A stretch of 64,000 nt of DNA from assembly GCA_025928545.1 (NCBI GenBank), contig JAICJH010000004.1, positions 123,600 to 187,599 of the forward strand. The letters are read 5' to 3'. The stretch comes from Bryobacteraceae bacterium (GTDB taxonomy: Bacteria > Acidobacteriota > Terriglobia > Bryobacterales > Bryobacteraceae). Position 1 is the first letter of the stretch, and each line of letters starts with the position of its first letter. A model generated the notes under the pieces. The model was not told the DNA's origin, made no database searches, and saw only the letters and a list, made by a program, of their open reading frames with translations. The translations under genes and the position numbers were made by a program. This document shows positions 1-8,092 of the stretch, piece after piece.

Positions 1-167
1 ACGGTCTGGCTTCTCCCTTCGATGAAGCCGATATGAAACTGCGGCTCGACGACACCGACGTGTCCGTGGTTTTCCGGATCGTAGGCAAGGGAAAAGGCAG
101 TGCGACCTTCTGGACGTGCGACCTCACCGAAGACTACATTCACATTAATGCGAACTATCGCACCTAG
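1..167 (+). CDS. argJ: ArgJ C-terminus (bifunctional ornithine acetyltransferase/glutamate N-acetyltransferase), 5'-truncated
   Basis: The only open frame at the left edge (codons from position 3) ends in TCDLTEDYIHINANYRT followed by TAG at 165. This matches the conserved tail of ArgJ (TCDL-x-YDYV-x-INADYRT type), the enzyme that moves the acetyl group from N-acetylornithine to glutamate in the cytoplasmic arginine pathway. Only about 54 residues are present, so the autocatalytic Thr site cannot be checked. The family assignment rests on this tail and on argF, argH, argR and argD lying in the same window. The next gene starts inside it, overlapping by 20 bases. Confidence 0.72.
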   Translation, partial: GLASPFDEADMKLRLDDTDVSVVFRIVGKGKGSATFWTCDLTEDYIHINANYRT

Positions 168-582
168 GGTTGTATTTTTCGTTCTGGCTTCCGTCGCGGC
201 TTTCTCCGCGACGGATCAGGACACACCTTACAAGCGAATTGCAAAGCTGGCCTCCTACCTGAGTGATGGCGAGCCTGTCGGGGCTCTGGAAGCCTTCGAC
301 AAGAACATGCCGCACTACGGCGCGATTGCGGAGAACGTCCAGGCCTTAGCCGCGCAGACTGAAGTGCTCTGCTCGATCGATGTCGTCAGCGACAAGGAAG
401 CCGATAACGACTTTTCCGACATTCATCATCTGGATCTGGATTGGTTCATGATGCTGAAATCCCGTGGCGACCCGGGAAAAGTGGAACGCCGCAGACAGCG
501 CGTCGCAGTGACGCTGAAACTGCTCAAAGGTGCCTGGCGCATCACGGAGTTCTCGCCCGAGCAAATTCTCGCTCCTCTTTAG
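148..582 (+). CDS. Small secreted protein of unknown function
   Basis: 144 residues from the ATG at 148. The frame is open further upstream (from 100), but only this ATG places a hydrophobic signal peptide at the N-terminus (MRTIAPRVVFFVLASVAAFSA, probable cleavage after AFSA). The mature part is acidic and mixed alpha/beta in appearance. The C-terminal segment (KVERRRQRVAVTLKLLKGAWRITEFSPE) resembles the last strand-helix of SnoaL/NTF2-like folds, but I do not recognise the family. It starts inside argJ and its last 41 bases overlap the end of comEC on the other strand, so the two genes are convergent. Confidence 0.7.
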   Translation: MRTIAPRVVFFVLASVAAFSATDQDTPYKRIAKLASYLSDGEPVGALEAFDKNMPHYGAIAENVQALAAQTEVLCSIDVVSDKEADNDFSDIHHLDLDWFMMLKSRGDPGKVERRRQRVAVTLKLLKGAWRITEFSPEQILAPL

Positions 583-3073
583 CCGTTTCCACGGTCAGCC
601 GATGGCCGTCGCTGAGCACCCGCACCAGCCCCTGTTCATCGGTCCTGTAAACAGCGACTCCCCGCTGCTGAAGAGCTGAAAGGGTCAGCGGGTGTGGATG
701 TCCATAGCTGTTGTCGAATCCGACTGAGATCACCCCGAATGCAGGACGGACCGCATTCAGCAGATCGGCAGTGCTGGAAGTGCGGCTGCCGTGATGACCG
801 ACCTTCAGCACGTCGGCGGGGCGAAGCAGCCCCTGGTCGAACAACCGCTCCTCGACCTGTTTTTCCATATCGCCGGTCAGCAAGAATGAGGTGGATCCGA
901 ACTCCACCCGCATCACGAGGGAATCATTGTTCTGGGCCTTGTCGGTGGCCTCATAGTCGGGTAAAGGGGCCAAAACCTGGAGGGTTGCTCCCCCGTAGTT
1001 GAAGGGACCGCTTTGCCGGAGCGCCCGAATGGAAATCCCGAGTTCCTGGGCGGTCTTTCTGATTCGCTGCCACTCCGGGCTCTCCCCTGCGGCTCCGATC
1101 CAAAGTTCGCGAGGATGAAAATTCTTCATGACGGCCACCATCCCGCCCATGTGGTCCTCGTGGGCGTGGGTCATCGCAACCACATCCAGGTGCTTGATGG
1201 AACGTGTCCAGAGGTAGGGGGAAACGACGTCTTCGCCGATATCGATGCCGGGCCGCCGGGTTCCTCCGAAAGCCGCGATGCCGCCGGAATCCACCAACAT
1301 CAGTTGACCCCGCGGGAAGACGGTGAGCAGACTATCGCCTTGCCCAACGTCGATTGTGCTCAGTTCAAACTGGCCATGTTCGATGACGGGTGCGAACGGG
1401 TGTATCGAGATTGCTCCCAGCGCGATGGCTGCGGCGGACCAGGCGGCGATCCTCGCCCGCCTGCGGGGTCGGCGCCACGCTGCGGCTATCAGCAACAGCA
1501 CAAACGCCGCCGCCAGCCACCAGGGTGGCGACGGAATGCGCCAATCGGGTTCCCACCGCGCATGAAATGAAACCGCATGCCGGGAGAGTTGGAGCAGCCA
1601 CGCGCAAACCGCCGCCAGTGCCTGCGATTGAAAGGCGATTGCCATGAAGCCCAGCGGCACCAGTGCGCTGAGCGCGGGCACGACGATCGCATTCGCGGAA
1701 AGCCCGGAAACCGGCAAGCGGTGGAAGTAGAAGATCATCGGGAGCGCGAGGCCAACCTGGATAAAGAACGACGTGACGAAAATTTCCCAAAGGTAGAGGC
1801 AAATCCGGGCTGCGCCGATCACGAGTACCTCGAAAAGTCGCTGCAGACGGCGGCTGAAGAGCAGGCAGAACGTGGCAATCAGCAACCGCAGTTCGACCCG
1901 GAATTGCGCGGTTTTGGCGGGCAGGCGAAGATCGCGGCGGACATCGCGCAAATCGCCGAGGCCCCGCGCCAGAGGCCCGGACGTCGCGCCCAATACCGGG
2001 ACCACGAAGGCGCCGATCAGGGCGACGGCCAGGAATGACAACTGAAAACTGGGATCGACAAGCTGTTCCGGATCGACCGCGATGAACAACCAGGCCACTC
2101 CCGCGAGAATGTTCAGGATCCGCCCCTCGCGGTAAAAGCAGCGGCCGATACCGTAAAGCGACATCCCGACGGCGGATCGCAGTACCGGCGCCTGCCATCC
2201 CGTGATGCCCGCATAGAGCCACGCCGCGGCTATGGTTGCCGTAATCGCAACGCCCCTCGGCACCGCCAGTATCCTGAGGAAGAACAACAGGACAGCGGCC
2301 AATACGGCGACGTGACTGCCCGAAATCACCAGGGCGTGGAAGGTTCCGGTGGAGCGGTAATCTTCGGTCCAAAGCCTGTCGAGTTTGGCGGTTGCTCCGA
2401 TCAGCACGGCCTGCATCATGCCGTTGGTGTAGAGGTCGTTGGCATAAAGCCGATCAAGGCGTTCCAGCGCAGCCCCGCGGACCCCATAAACAAAGGCGGC
2501 GAACCGGTTGCCGCAATGCCCGGGCAGAATCCGAACCGTGGAGGCGGAAGCCGAAATAGTCCAATAGATCGACTGCCGGGTCAGGTAGTGAACATAATCG
2601 AACGAACCCGGGTTGGCGTAGTTGTGAGGACTGCGCGCTTTGCCCTGCAATTCGACCACGGTTCCGTAGGGCAGCGACGGGAATGTGTCGCCTTGCTTCG
2701 CGTACAACGAAACCTGGGCTCGGGCGCCCGGGGCGAGTTCGAGCCCGAAGCGTTCCCGATCGGCGCCGACTAATGCCGGGTCGACTACGCAGCCTTCAAA
2801 GATGGCGACGGAATTATCGGGAACGGACAGCACGCGCGGCAACGGCGTGGGGCGCGAGACGACGAGGGCGAGGCCGGCGAAAACGACAGCCACTCCGGCT
2901 GCAATCCGGGCCGCGATGCCGCGCCGAGCCACGAGGTTTGCGACAACCGCAAGCACCGCACACACGGCTCCCGCATAGAGGGTGGAACGAAGCGAAATGG
3001 GTTCGAATTCGGCGAGGACTATGCCGGCCGCGAGACATGCAAACGGTAAAATGAGAGGTTCGCGCAGCCGCAC
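542..3073 (-). CDS. comEC: ComEC/Rec2-family DNA internalisation protein
   Basis: 843 residues with the full ComEC layout: an N-terminal membrane pair and soluble DUF4131-type region, a central multi-helix Competence domain with the motif HALVISGSHVAVLA, and a C-terminal metallo-beta-lactamase-like domain. The latter shows DVGQGDSLL, the metal ligands THAHEDHMGG, LTGDME and KVGHHGSRTSS. Members form the inner-membrane channel for single-stranded DNA during natural transformation; the lactamase domain is thought to act as a nuclease. The start chosen is GTG at 3073 (MRLREPLILPF), just before the first helix; no clear ribosome site is visible. No other competence gene is next to it. Confidence 0.93.
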   Translation of the reverse strand: MRLREPLILPFACLAAGIVLAEFEPISLRSTLYAGAVCAVLAVVANLVARRGIAARIAAGVAVVFAGLALVVSRPTPLPRVLSVPDNSVAIFEGCVVDPALVGADRERFGLELAPGARAQVSLYAKQGDTFPSLPYGTVVELQGKARSPHNYANPGSFDYVHYLTRQSIYWTISASASTVRILPGHCGNRFAAFVYGVRGAALERLDRLYANDLYTNGMMQAVLIGATAKLDRLWTEDYRSTGTFHALVISGSHVAVLAAVLLFFLRILAVPRGVAITATIAAAWLYAGITGWQAPVLRSAVGMSLYGIGRCFYREGRILNILAGVAWLFIAVDPEQLVDPSFQLSFLAVALIGAFVVPVLGATSGPLARGLGDLRDVRRDLRLPAKTAQFRVELRLLIATFCLLFSRRLQRLFEVLVIGAARICLYLWEIFVTSFFIQVGLALPMIFYFHRLPVSGLSANAIVVPALSALVPLGFMAIAFQSQALAAVCAWLLQLSRHAVSFHARWEPDWRIPSPPWWLAAAFVLLLIAAAWRRPRRRARIAAWSAAAIALGAISIHPFAPVIEHGQFELSTIDVGQGDSLLTVFPRGQLMLVDSGGIAAFGGTRRPGIDIGEDVVSPYLWTRSIKHLDVVAMTHAHEDHMGGMVAVMKNFHPRELWIGAAGESPEWQRIRKTAQELGISIRALRQSGPFNYGGATLQVLAPLPDYEATDKAQNNDSLVMRVEFGSTSFLLTGDMEKQVEERLFDQGLLRPADVLKVGHHGSRTSSTADLLNAVRPAFGVISVGFDNSYGHPHPLTLSALQQRGVAVYRTDEQGLVRVLSDGHRLTVETAKEEREFARARTP

Positions 3074-3103
3074 ACTACATAGTGGGCGGGGCGGGAATTA
3101 TTC

Positions 3104-3499
3104 TCAGGCGGCGTGGGCGGCGAATGCTCGTTTTTTGGGGGTTTTCTGAACTTCCAACCAGGAGAGGACAACAAAGGTCTTGTGAGCGCGGTCTTCACAG
3201 TTTCGCCAGCGTTCGGAAACGGCGGGATCGAAGAATTCGGCCAGCATGCGGTAGGGATTCACGGGCATCGCATCCATCTCAAGCAGACACGCCCCCTGAA
3301 ACTCAGCGAGACACTCCAGTTCACCGCAGGAAAGGCCAGTCAGAAAATCGAGAACAGAATGCAGATTTGAAGTATTGGCGGTGCGAATTAATGCACCCAT
3401 CAGGGAAGACCGGGAGGCAACAACGGCCAAAGTGAGCTCCAAAAGTACGCTGAGCAAACGTACTACAATCATTATCGGCCAAGCCTGTTTCGAATGCAA
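3104..3499 (-). CDS. Hypothetical protein, divergent from argF
   Basis: 131 residues at most. The first 33 residues are hydrophobic and could be a membrane segment or non-coding extension; Met34 at 3400 (MGALIRTANTSNLHSV) is an equally good start, and no strong ribosome site separates them. The rest looks like real protein (MPVNPYRMLAEFFDPAVSERWRNC) and ends in a Lys/Arg-rich stretch KTPKKRAF. The gene is divergent from argF and shares its upstream region with two palindromes. I do not recognise a family. Confidence 0.5.
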   Translation of the reverse strand: MHSKQAWPIMIVVRLLSVLLELTLAVVASRSSLMGALIRTANTSNLHSVLDFLTGLSCGELECLAEFQGACLLEMDAMPVNPYRMLAEFFDPAVSERWRNCEDRAHKTFVVLSWLEVQKTPKKRAFAAHAA

Positions 3500-3502
3500 G
3501 TT

Positions 3503-3542
3503 TGTGTTATGAATAACACAACTGAATGCACTTATAAGTGCA
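3503..3542. promoter_or_regulatory. Two adjacent perfect palindromes in the divergent argF upstream region
   Basis: TGTGTTATGAATAACACA (3503-3520; 8-bp arms around GA) is followed six bases later by TGCACTTATAAGTGCA (3527-3542; a perfect 16-bp palindrome). They lie 100-140 bp upstream of argF and right at the start of the divergent gene. Palindromes this tight are more likely dimer-binding operators than RNA hairpins. They do not match the ARG-box core found nearer argF, so another regulator may bind here. Confidence 0.5.
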
Positions 3543-3588
3543 TCTCAAAAATCCTTCGTACGCTAAGTCACTCATTCGATTCAACTGC

Positions 3589-3618
3589 TTGACGGACCTC
3601 CCCGGCAAGTGCTTAAAT
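3589..3618 (+). promoter_or_regulatory. Candidate argF sigma-70 promoter
   Basis: TTGACG (3589-3594) and TTAAAT (3613-3618) are separated by 18 bases, a reasonable -35/-10 pair. The -10 lies inside the first ARG box and transcription would start near 3625, between the boxes, so bound ArgR would block polymerase. The leader would be only about 18 nt. Confidence 0.45.
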
Positions 3619-3645
3619 ATTCATAGAGTTGAATAAAAATTCATG
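3608..3645 (+). promoter_or_regulatory. Tandem ARG boxes (ArgR operator) at the argF start
   Basis: Box 2 (3628-3645) contains TGAATAAAAATTCA, an exact match to the TGAAT-WWWW-ATTCA core of the classical ARG box, and overlaps the argF ATG at 3643. Box 1 (3608-3625, AGTGCTTAAATATTCATA) matches 12 of 14 core positions. The two 18-bp boxes are 2 bp apart, giving about 20 bp centre to centre. ArgR hexamers bind paired boxes with this kind of spacing (3 bp, or 2 bp at E. coli argR). argR is the last gene of the operon, so autoregulation is likely. Confidence 0.75.
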
Positions 3646-4578
3646 ACTGCCATGTTGCCGCGGGTCGAGCGTCTGGCCCATTCGGATTTCACGCGCGACC
3701 TTGACGCCAGTGTCGATGAGCTCCGTTCGCTGCTCGATCTTGCGGCTGACGTGAAACGCTTTCCCGAGCGGTACCGGACAGCGCTGAGCGGAAAGTCTCT
3801 GGCTCTGCTGTTCGAGAAGCCTTCGCTGCGCACTCGTATCACGTTTGAACTGGCCATCCAGCAACTCGGCGGGTTCGCCGTGCTCAACGACGGCCCCATT
3901 GGTGCGCGCGAACCTCTGAAGGACATGGCCCGCAATCTGGATCGCTGGGTTTCCGGCATTGTCGCGCGCACTTTCCGTCAGCAAACGGTAGATGATCTTG
4001 CTCTCTGGTCTTCGGTGCCGGTGATCAACGCACTGAGCGATATGTGGCATCCCTGCCAGGCGCTTGCCGACATGCAGACCATCCGGGAACATTTCGGCAA
4101 TACGCGGGGACTGAAGCTGGCGTTTGTTGGCGACGGCAACAACGTGGCTGGTTCGCTGATGTTGAATGCCACCCGGCTTGGTATGGATTTCGCGATCGCA
4201 ACCCCACCGGCGTATGCGCTTCCCTCCGATGTTGTGGCACTGGCCGAAAGCGGAATCGAGGTCACCACGGATCCCGCGGTTGCTGTGCGCGGGGCTCACG
4301 TCGTCTACACGGACGTCTGGACGAGCATGGGCGACGAGCATGAAGCGGCCGTTCGCCGCACTGCGTTTGAGGCCTATCAGGTAAACGACCAACTGCTTTC
4401 GCAGGCGGCGCCCGAAGCTATTTTCATGCACTGCCTGCCCGCGCATCGCGGGGAAGAAGTAACGGACAGCGTGATGGAGTCTTCCCGCTCGGTTGTGTTC
4501 GAAGAAGCGGAGAACCGGCTGCATGCTCAAAAAGCGTTGTTGCTGATGTTGTTAAGCCGGGACAATCCAAATCAATGA
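3643..4578 (+). CDS. argF: Ornithine carbamoyltransferase
   Basis: 311 residues, usual family length. It joins carbamoyl phosphate and ornithine to make citrulline. Visible signatures: SLRTR (61-65, carbamoyl-phosphate loop in the FEKPSLRTR variant), HPCQ (136-139), the ornithine-binding DVWTSMG (224-230) and HCLPA (262-266). The SMG loop argues for ornithine rather than acetyl- or succinylornithine as substrate. The start is ATG 3643; a second ATG at 3652 is possible. The stop overlaps the argH start as ATGA, so the two are translationally coupled. ARG boxes overlap the start codon. Confidence 0.96.
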   Translation: MTAMLPRVERLAHSDFTRDLDASVDELRSLLDLAADVKRFPERYRTALSGKSLALLFEKPSLRTRITFELAIQQLGGFAVLNDGPIGAREPLKDMARNLDRWVSGIVARTFRQQTVDDLALWSSVPVINALSDMWHPCQALADMQTIREHFGNTRGLKLAFVGDGNNVAGSLMLNATRLGMDFAIATPPAYALPSDVVALAESGIEVTTDPAVAVRGAHVVYTDVWTSMGDEHEAAVRRTAFEAYQVNDQLLSQAAPEAIFMHCLPAHRGEEVTDSVMESSRSVVFEEAENRLHAQKALLLMLLSRDNPNQ

Positions 4579-5954
4579 AACTCTGGGGCGGGCGCTTTGA
4601 AACCGGACCTTCCGAAGTTTTCGAGCGGTTCTCGAATTCTCTGCATTTCGACCGGCGATTGCTCGCGGCCGACGTGCGCGGCTCGCAGGCCTTCGCGCGA
4701 TCGCTGACCCGGGCGGGTGTGCTGACAGACGCGGAATGCGCTACTTTGTGCGCGGCGTTCGATGCTATTCAGGCGGATGCCGCTCAGGATGAATACTTTC
4801 ATGGTGCCGACGATGAGGACATTCATTCATTCGTCATTCACAAGCTGAAGGAACGGGTCGGCGCGCTGGCCGATAAAATTCACACCGGCCGGAGCCGGAA
4901 TGAGCAGGTTTCGCTCGATACGCGGCTGTGGCTGCGCGAAGAATGCGACCGAACCCGCGAATTGGTGCGGTCGCTCATGTCTGCGCTGCTGGATCTCGCG
5001 GACAAGTATCCGGATGCCGTGATACCCGGTTACACGCATCTGCGCCGCGCGCAGCCGGTGCTTTGGCCGCACTATTTGCTGGCGTATTTCGAAATGCTGG
5101 CGCGCGATTTTGAAAGGCTGGGGGATGCGCGGCGACGAGTCAACGTTATGCCGCTCGGATCCGGCGCGCTGGCCGGGTCGGGCTTCCCACACGACCGTGA
5201 AGCCATTGCTCGGGACCTGGGCTTCGCATCCATCACGGCGAACAGTATGGACGTTTCGGCCGATCGGGATTTTGCGCTCGATTATCTGTATGCGGCATCC
5301 ATGACGATGATCCATCTCAGCCGCCTGGCGGAAGACTGGATTCTATACTCATCGGAAGAATTTGCCTGGATGGAACTGGGGGACGGCGTGACCAGCGGAT
5401 CCAGCCTGATGCCGCAGAAGAAAAATCCGGATTCGCTGGAGTTGATTCGCGGCAAATCCGGACGCGTCATCGGCGCTCTGAATTCACTGCTGTTCACGAT
5501 GAAGGGCCTGCCGATGACGTATAACCGCGATATGCAGGAAGACAAGGAACCGCTGTTTGAAGCAGCCGATCAGGTGAATGGCTGTCTGGAGATGGCGCGT
5601 GTGGTCGCCGAATCGGTGGTTCTGCGGCCGGACGTTCCGTTTGCGGCCGCGGAACAAAGCTGGGTTGTGGCGACCGACCTGGCAGAAGCGCTGGCGCGCA
5701 ACGGCACTGCATTCCATCAGGCGCACCAGATTGTGGGGCGGCTGGTGCTGGAGAGTGTTCGAAACGGCAAGAAGCCGGGCGACTGGACTGCGGAATCGCT
5801 GGCCGTATTCGCACCGGAAATCACGGCGGATGTGGCGCGACTGGTGGATCCGCGCGAAGGCATGAAGACGCGCGAAATCCAGGGAGGCACGGGGCCCGGG
5901 GTAGTTGCCGCGGCGCTCGCAACAGCACGAAGACGTCTGGCTGAGTTGGCCTGA
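4575..5954 (+). CDS. argH: Argininosuccinate lyase
   Basis: 459 residues. It cleaves argininosuccinate to arginine and fumarate, the last step of arginine synthesis. Fumarase/aspartase-superfamily signatures are present in order: HTGRSRNEQ (about 103-111), GYTHLRRAQPV (152-162) and GSSLMPQKKNPD (275-286) with the catalytic Ser loop. It overlaps argF by ATGA and is followed two bases later by argR. argininosuccinate synthase (argG), which normally makes its substrate, is not in the operon or elsewhere in this window. Confidence 0.97.
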   Translation: MKLWGGRFETGPSEVFERFSNSLHFDRRLLAADVRGSQAFARSLTRAGVLTDAECATLCAAFDAIQADAAQDEYFHGADDEDIHSFVIHKLKERVGALADKIHTGRSRNEQVSLDTRLWLREECDRTRELVRSLMSALLDLADKYPDAVIPGYTHLRRAQPVLWPHYLLAYFEMLARDFERLGDARRRVNVMPLGSGALAGSGFPHDREAIARDLGFASITANSMDVSADRDFALDYLYAASMTMIHLSRLAEDWILYSSEEFAWMELGDGVTSGSSLMPQKKNPDSLELIRGKSGRVIGALNSLLFTMKGLPMTYNRDMQEDKEPLFEAADQVNGCLEMARVVAESVVLRPDVPFAAAEQSWVVATDLAEALARNGTAFHQAHQIVGRLVLESVRNGKKPGDWTAESLAVFAPEITADVARLVDPREGMKTREIQGGTGPGVVAAALATARRRLAELA

Positions 5955-5956
5955 AT

Positions 5957-6388
5957 ATGACGAAGAGTTACCGGCAGGGACAGATTCTGAAGCTGATCCG
6001 GTCGGCAACTATCTCGACACAGGAGGATCTCGCAAACGCGCTCAAGGGCTGCGGTGTCGAGGCGACGCAGGTCACACTTTCGCGCGATATTCGTGAAATG
6101 GGTCTGGTGAAAACGACGGAAGGCTATCGCGCGTTGTCGGTCAGGGAGCGGCCGGAGGATCTGGCATCACTGGCCGGCGAATTCCTTCGCGACGTGCGCA
6201 TTGCGCAGAATCAGATAGTACTGCGGACCGCGCCCGGGCATGCGAGTTCGGTGGCTGTTGCATTGGACAGCGCGGATTGGCCGGAAGTTGTGGGCACGCT
6301 GGCGGGCGACGATACTGTGCTGGTGATCTGCCCCGATGCCGCAGTTGCGGAAGCGGTGCGGGCGCGGTTGATGGATATGCTCGGCTAA
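5957..6388 (+). CDS. argR: Arginine repressor ArgR
   Basis: 143 residues, slightly short for the family. The N-terminal winged helix carries the recognition sequence TQVTLSRDIREMGLVK (38-53). The C-terminal hexamerisation and arginine-binding domain has GTLAGDDTVLVICP (113-126), including the acidic pair that contacts arginine. In the arginine-bound form it should bind the two ARG boxes that overlap the argF promoter and start. As third gene of argF-argH-argR it would repress itself. It ends 14 bases before the convergent recQ stop. Confidence 0.95.
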   Translation: MTKSYRQGQILKLIRSATISTQEDLANALKGCGVEATQVTLSRDIREMGLVKTTEGYRALSVRERPEDLASLAGEFLRDVRIAQNQIVLRTAPGHASSVAVALDSADWPEVVGTLAGDDTVLVICPDAAVAEAVRARLMDMLG

Positions 6389-6402
6389 GACGATTTCAAT
6401 TG

Positions 6403-7941
6403 TCAGGCCACTTCGCGGCGGGTGCCGAGCTTAGGGTCCACGCGCCCCTGGCTGGCGTCGGCTTCGCAGTTATCGCAGTTGCCGCACGGCCCCTCAAAAG
6501 ATTCGCCGAAATATTCGAGTAGTATTTGCCTGCGGCAAACACTGGATTCGGCATACTCATGCATCATCATGAGCCGTTCTTTTTTGGTGCTCCGGCGGAG
6601 TTCCTGGTTCTCGGCCACGAGTTGGATGGCCTGGACGGGATCGGCAGAGGCAACGGTCCGCAATGCGCCATCGGCAAGGGTCTCCACAGCGCCGGCGTCT
6701 TCCAGACGCTGTAGTGTGGTGGTGAGCTTGCGTGGTGAGAGTCCAACTTCCTCCGCGAGAGAATCCGGATCCACCGACTGCTCCTCAGCAATGGTCTCCA
6801 CCACTTGTTCCAAAAGGCGAATATCCACTTTGGCTTCGGAGACCTTGAAGCTCTGGGCTCCGATATCTTCGAGACGAAAGAAAAGTGCGGCTTCGGCCGG
6901 CTGACCGTCGCGCCCGGCTCTGCCGATCTCCTGATAGTAGGAATCGAGAGATTCGGGAACGTCGTAGTGGTATACGAAGCGAATGTCAGGCTTGTCGATG
7001 CCCAGCCCGAAGGCGTTGGTTGCCACCATGACCGAAGCATTCCCTTCCATGAAGCGCTCCTGTATCCGGTGGCGGTCTTTCGCTTTGAGTCCGCCGTGAT
7101 AGAAAAGCGCGTCAATGCCATCGGCCGCCAGAGCTTCGACAATCTCCTCAGCGGCGCGGCGAGTGCCGGTGTAAACAATGCCTGGTTTTTCGGACCACTG
7201 AACACGGTGCACCAGGGCGTCCCGCTTTTCGGAGTCTGTCCGGAAATTGTCGACCCGCAAAGAAATGTTCGGCCGATCAAACCCCTGCACGAAGATGCGG
7301 GGATTCCTCATTCGCAGCCGCTCCACAATTTCATCGCGCACGCGCGCGGTAGCGGTTGCGGTCATGGCAAGCACACGGGGATGCCCCAGATTTTCAATCA
7401 CGGTACCCAGGCGGATGTAATCGGGACGGAAATCATGTCCCCATTCGCTGATGCAGTGGGCCTCATCGACAACGAAAAGCGAGATGGCTGCGCGGGAGAG
7501 CGTTTCGAGCGTTGCCGGCTTGCGCAGTTGTTCGGGAGCCAGGAAAAAGAAGTCGATCTCACCGTGGCGCACTTTCTCCAGTTCTTCTCTGACCTCGGAG
7601 AGAGGCTGGGTGGAATTCAGGGCGGCCGCGGCGGTATCAGGCTGCCCATCGATGGAATCGACCTGATCTTTCTGGAGGGCGATCAGGGGCGACACGATTA
7701 CGGTGGCGCCTTCCATCATGTGACCGGCAAGCTGATAAATAGCGGATTTCCCCGAGCCCGTGGGCTGCACGACGAGAGTGTCATGGCCATCGAGTAAGGC
7801 GGTCACAGCCTCAGACTGGCCGGGGCGCAGCGATTCGAAGCCGAGGCGTTCGCGAGCAGTCCGAAGGATCTCTGGAGTGCGGGTTTTCTTTGCGGGCATA
7901 GATTGCCGGGTAGGCGAGGAATATGGAGTCGGTTCCGACAC
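6403..7941 (-). CDS. recQ: RecQ-family ATP-dependent DNA helicase
   Basis: 512 residues. Superfamily 2 helicase core: Walker A TGSGKS (61-66), DEAH (159-162) within VVDEAHCISEWGHDFRPDY, motif VI IGRAGRDG, then the RecQ zinc region with four cysteines in CRRQILLEYF...CGNCDNC near the C-terminus. There is no HRDC domain, so it is a short RecQ. Between the helicase core and the cysteines lies a wHTH-like stretch. The start could be the ATG at 7941 or Met15 at 7899 (MPAKKTRTPEIL), closer to the conserved region. Role: 3'-5' unwinding in recombination repair. Confidence 0.93.
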   Translation of the reverse strand: MSEPTPYSSPTRQSMPAKKTRTPEILRTARERLGFESLRPGQSEAVTALLDGHDTLVVQPTGSGKSAIYQLAGHMMEGATVIVSPLIALQKDQVDSIDGQPDTAAAALNSTQPLSEVREELEKVRHGEIDFFFLAPEQLRKPATLETLSRAAISLFVVDEAHCISEWGHDFRPDYIRLGTVIENLGHPRVLAMTATATARVRDEIVERLRMRNPRIFVQGFDRPNISLRVDNFRTDSEKRDALVHRVQWSEKPGIVYTGTRRAAEEIVEALAADGIDALFYHGGLKAKDRHRIQERFMEGNASVMVATNAFGLGIDKPDIRFVYHYDVPESLDSYYQEIGRAGRDGQPAEAALFFRLEDIGAQSFKVSEAKVDIRLLEQVVETIAEEQSVDPDSLAEEVGLSPRKLTTTLQRLEDAGAVETLADGALRTVASADPVQAIQLVAENQELRRSTKKERLMMMHEYAESSVCRRQILLEYFGESFEGPCGNCDNCEADASQGRVDPKLGTRREVA

Positions 7942-8038
7942 GATCGGACTACTGCGGAGGTTGGAGCACGTGAATGGCCCCGGTGGGTTTGAGAGGGGGG
8001 AGTGGAAGGGTGGCGGCAGTGTCTACCAGGACATCGAG

Positions 8039-8073
8039 GCTTGCTCGCGCGTGCGGCTCAGTATCGGCTTGCC
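8039..8073. repeat. Degenerate copy of a dispersed GC-rich repeat
   Basis: This 35-base stretch between recQ and the anti-sigma gene shares most of its sequence, including GCGGCTCAG-x-ATCGGCTTG, with 11878-11912. Both lie outside or at the edges of genes. The pattern resembles the intergenic GC-rich repeats common in Solibacter-type genomes; that comparison is from memory. Confidence 0.4.
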
Positions 8074-8092
8074 GGTGGGGCCGGTGCGGAGT

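Noticed and set aside
1365..2372. 335-codon minus-strand frame overlapping comEC in another frame
   Set aside because: Overlaps comEC membrane helices in a different frame and is Arg/Pro/Gly-rich, typical of a shadow.
3613..4530. 305-codon minus-strand frame opposite argF
   Set aside because: argF is certain from its motifs; the antisense product has no family signature.
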